Of a DNA stretch of 8,728 nt, positions 7,891 through 8,728 are shown one piece after another. The stretch's first letter is position 1; every line of letters starts with the position of its first letter. A program made the translations under genes and the position numbers. Where the stretch lies: NCBI GenBank assembly GCA_023251855.1, contig JAHEYA010000077.1, positions 1 to 8,728 of the forward strand, read 5' to 3'. Below the pieces are notes generated by a model that had not been told where the DNA came from, did no database searches, and saw only the letters and a program-made list of their open reading frames with translations. The DNA is from Bacteroidota bacterium. Lineage in GTDB: Bacteria; Bacteroidota; Bacteroidia; 2-12-FULL-35-15.

Positions 7891-7918
7891 AAAAAAAATA
7901 ACTAATGATATATTATTA

Positions 7919-8728
7919 TTAAAAAATATGTTTTTCGGCATGGTAGGATGAACGAACCAATGGACCACTCTCCACAAAACGAAAACCTTTTTGAAGACCA
8001 ATTTGTTTATATTTTTCAAACAGTTCGGGTCGAATAAACTCCTTTACCGGTAAATGTTTTGGCGAGGGTTGAAGATATTGCCCTAGTGTTAATACATCGC
8101 AACCTGCTGTGCGCAGGTCATTCATCGTTTCATAGATCTCTTGCTCTGTTTCGCCTAAGCCAAGCATAATGCCTGATTTAGTTTTTAATCCCGCGTCTTT
8201 AAGGCGTTTTAATACTTCCAAACTTCTATCATATTTTGCTTGTATCCTCACCTGCTTGGTAAGTCTACGAACGGTTTCCACATTATGTGAAACAATATCC
8301 GGTTTTGCATCAATAATACGTTGAAGATTTTCCCACTTCCCCTGAAAATCTGGAATTAATGTTTCAAATTTTGTTTGAGGACTTAATTTTCTGATGGCGT
8401 TTATTGTTTCTACCCAGATGATGGAACCTCCATCTTTCAAGTCATCGCGGTCAACGGAAGTAATTACACAATGTTTAACATTCATCAGCTTTACAGATTC
8501 GGCTATACGCTGAGGTTCATCAAGGTCAACTGCTTTCGGGCGACCTGTGGCTACATTACAAAATCCGCAGGAGCGTGTACAAATATTACCAAGTATCATA
8601 AATGTGGCGGTACCCGCTCCCCAGCATTCACCCATATTCGGACAATTACCACTTTCGCATATGGTATGCAATTTATGACTCGATACTATTTTGCGAACCT
8701 CTGCGTATTCTTTACCTGTGGGAAGTTT
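7919..8728 (-). CDS. lipA: Lipoyl synthase LipA (5'-truncated)
   Basis: A cytoplasmic radical SAM enzyme that inserts two sulfur atoms at C6 and C8 of the octanoyl group on lipoyl domains (pyruvate and 2-oxoglutarate dehydrogenase E2, GcvH). The visible 269 residues begin [13 protein letters not shown] at the window edge, so about 20-40 N-terminal residues are missing; the TTG at 8671 is an internal leucine codon. Residues 24, 29 and 35 form the CxxxxCxxxxxC motif for the auxiliary 4Fe-4S cluster. Residues 50, 54 and 57 form the CxxxCxxC radical SAM motif (CTRSCGFC). RSSYHAE near the C-terminus (259-265) carries the conserved RSSY serine ligand of the auxiliary cluster. All key residues are intact, so the enzyme should be active. 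The propeller gene follows in the same direction after 72 bases that include its own promoter, so they need not share a transcript; no strong terminator follows lipA. Confidence 0.97.
   Translation of the reverse strand, partial: KLPTGKEYAEVRKIVSSHKLHTICESGNCPNMGECWGAGTATFMILGNICTRSCGFCNVATGRPKAVDLDEPQRIAESVKLMNVKHCVITSVDRDDLKDGGSIIWVETINAIRKLSPQTKFETLIPDFQGKWENLQRIIDAKPDIVSHNVETVRRLTKQVRIQAKYDRSLEVLKRLKDAGLKTKSGIMLGLGETEQEIYETMNDLRTAGCDVLTLGQYLQPSPKHLPVKEFIRPELFEKYKQIGLQKGFRFVESGPLVRSSYHAEKHIF

Noticed and set aside
7899..7918. Weak stem after the lipA stop as a terminator
   Set aside because: Only about five A-T pairs (AATAA/TTATT) around a loop of about 11 bases can be drawn; too weak to call despite the following T-run.

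Overview
The window looks like chromosomal DNA of a member of the Bacteroidota. Two very large proteins both end in a type IX secretion system (T9SS, type A) C-terminal sorting domain, a system largely confined to this phylum. A good match to the Bacteroidota -7 promoter element (TAnnTTTG) lies upstream of one gene, and the starts lack Shine-Dalgarno sequences. The AT-rich intergenic DNA agrees. I cannot name a genus.

Layout from left to right: (1) bases 3-4244 on the plus strand are the 3' part of a giant secreted protein. It has two right-handed beta-helix modules, each closing with the same PDIGADEF peptide, joined by an Ig/Fn3-like linker. Three PKD/Ig-like repeats of about 90 residues, a fourth Ig-like domain and a T9SS sorting domain follow. 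The gene runs off the left edge. (2) A strong hairpin with T-runs on both sides (4264-4299) ends this gene and, from the other direction, a small gene. (3) Bases 4330-4536 on the minus strand encode a 68-residue S4 RNA-binding protein of the YbcJ type. (4) A second hairpin (4561-4602) terminates the next minus-strand gene. (5) Bases 4622-7846 on the minus strand encode a 1074-residue exported beta-propeller protein (sortilin/VPS10-like, Asp-box repeats). It carries an inserted beta-sandwich-like segment resembling modules of phage tail proteins, and a T9SS sorting domain. A promoter element lies just upstream. (6) Bases 7919-8728 on the minus strand are most of lipA (lipoyl synthase), which runs off the right edge.

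The two large proteins are probably independent surface or secreted cargo of the same T9SS machinery. They are convergent and are not an operon. LipA and the S4 protein are housekeeping genes. Nothing suggests that the four genes form one pathway. All four apparent frame-initial methionines in the long reading frames (at 84, 4581, 7855 and 8671) are TTG codons that are not the likely starts; two of these genes are truncated by the window edges. I found no RNA gene, CRISPR array, insertion sequence or clear mobile element, and no convincing new system. The most interesting points are the repeat architecture of the first protein and the inserted module in the second.
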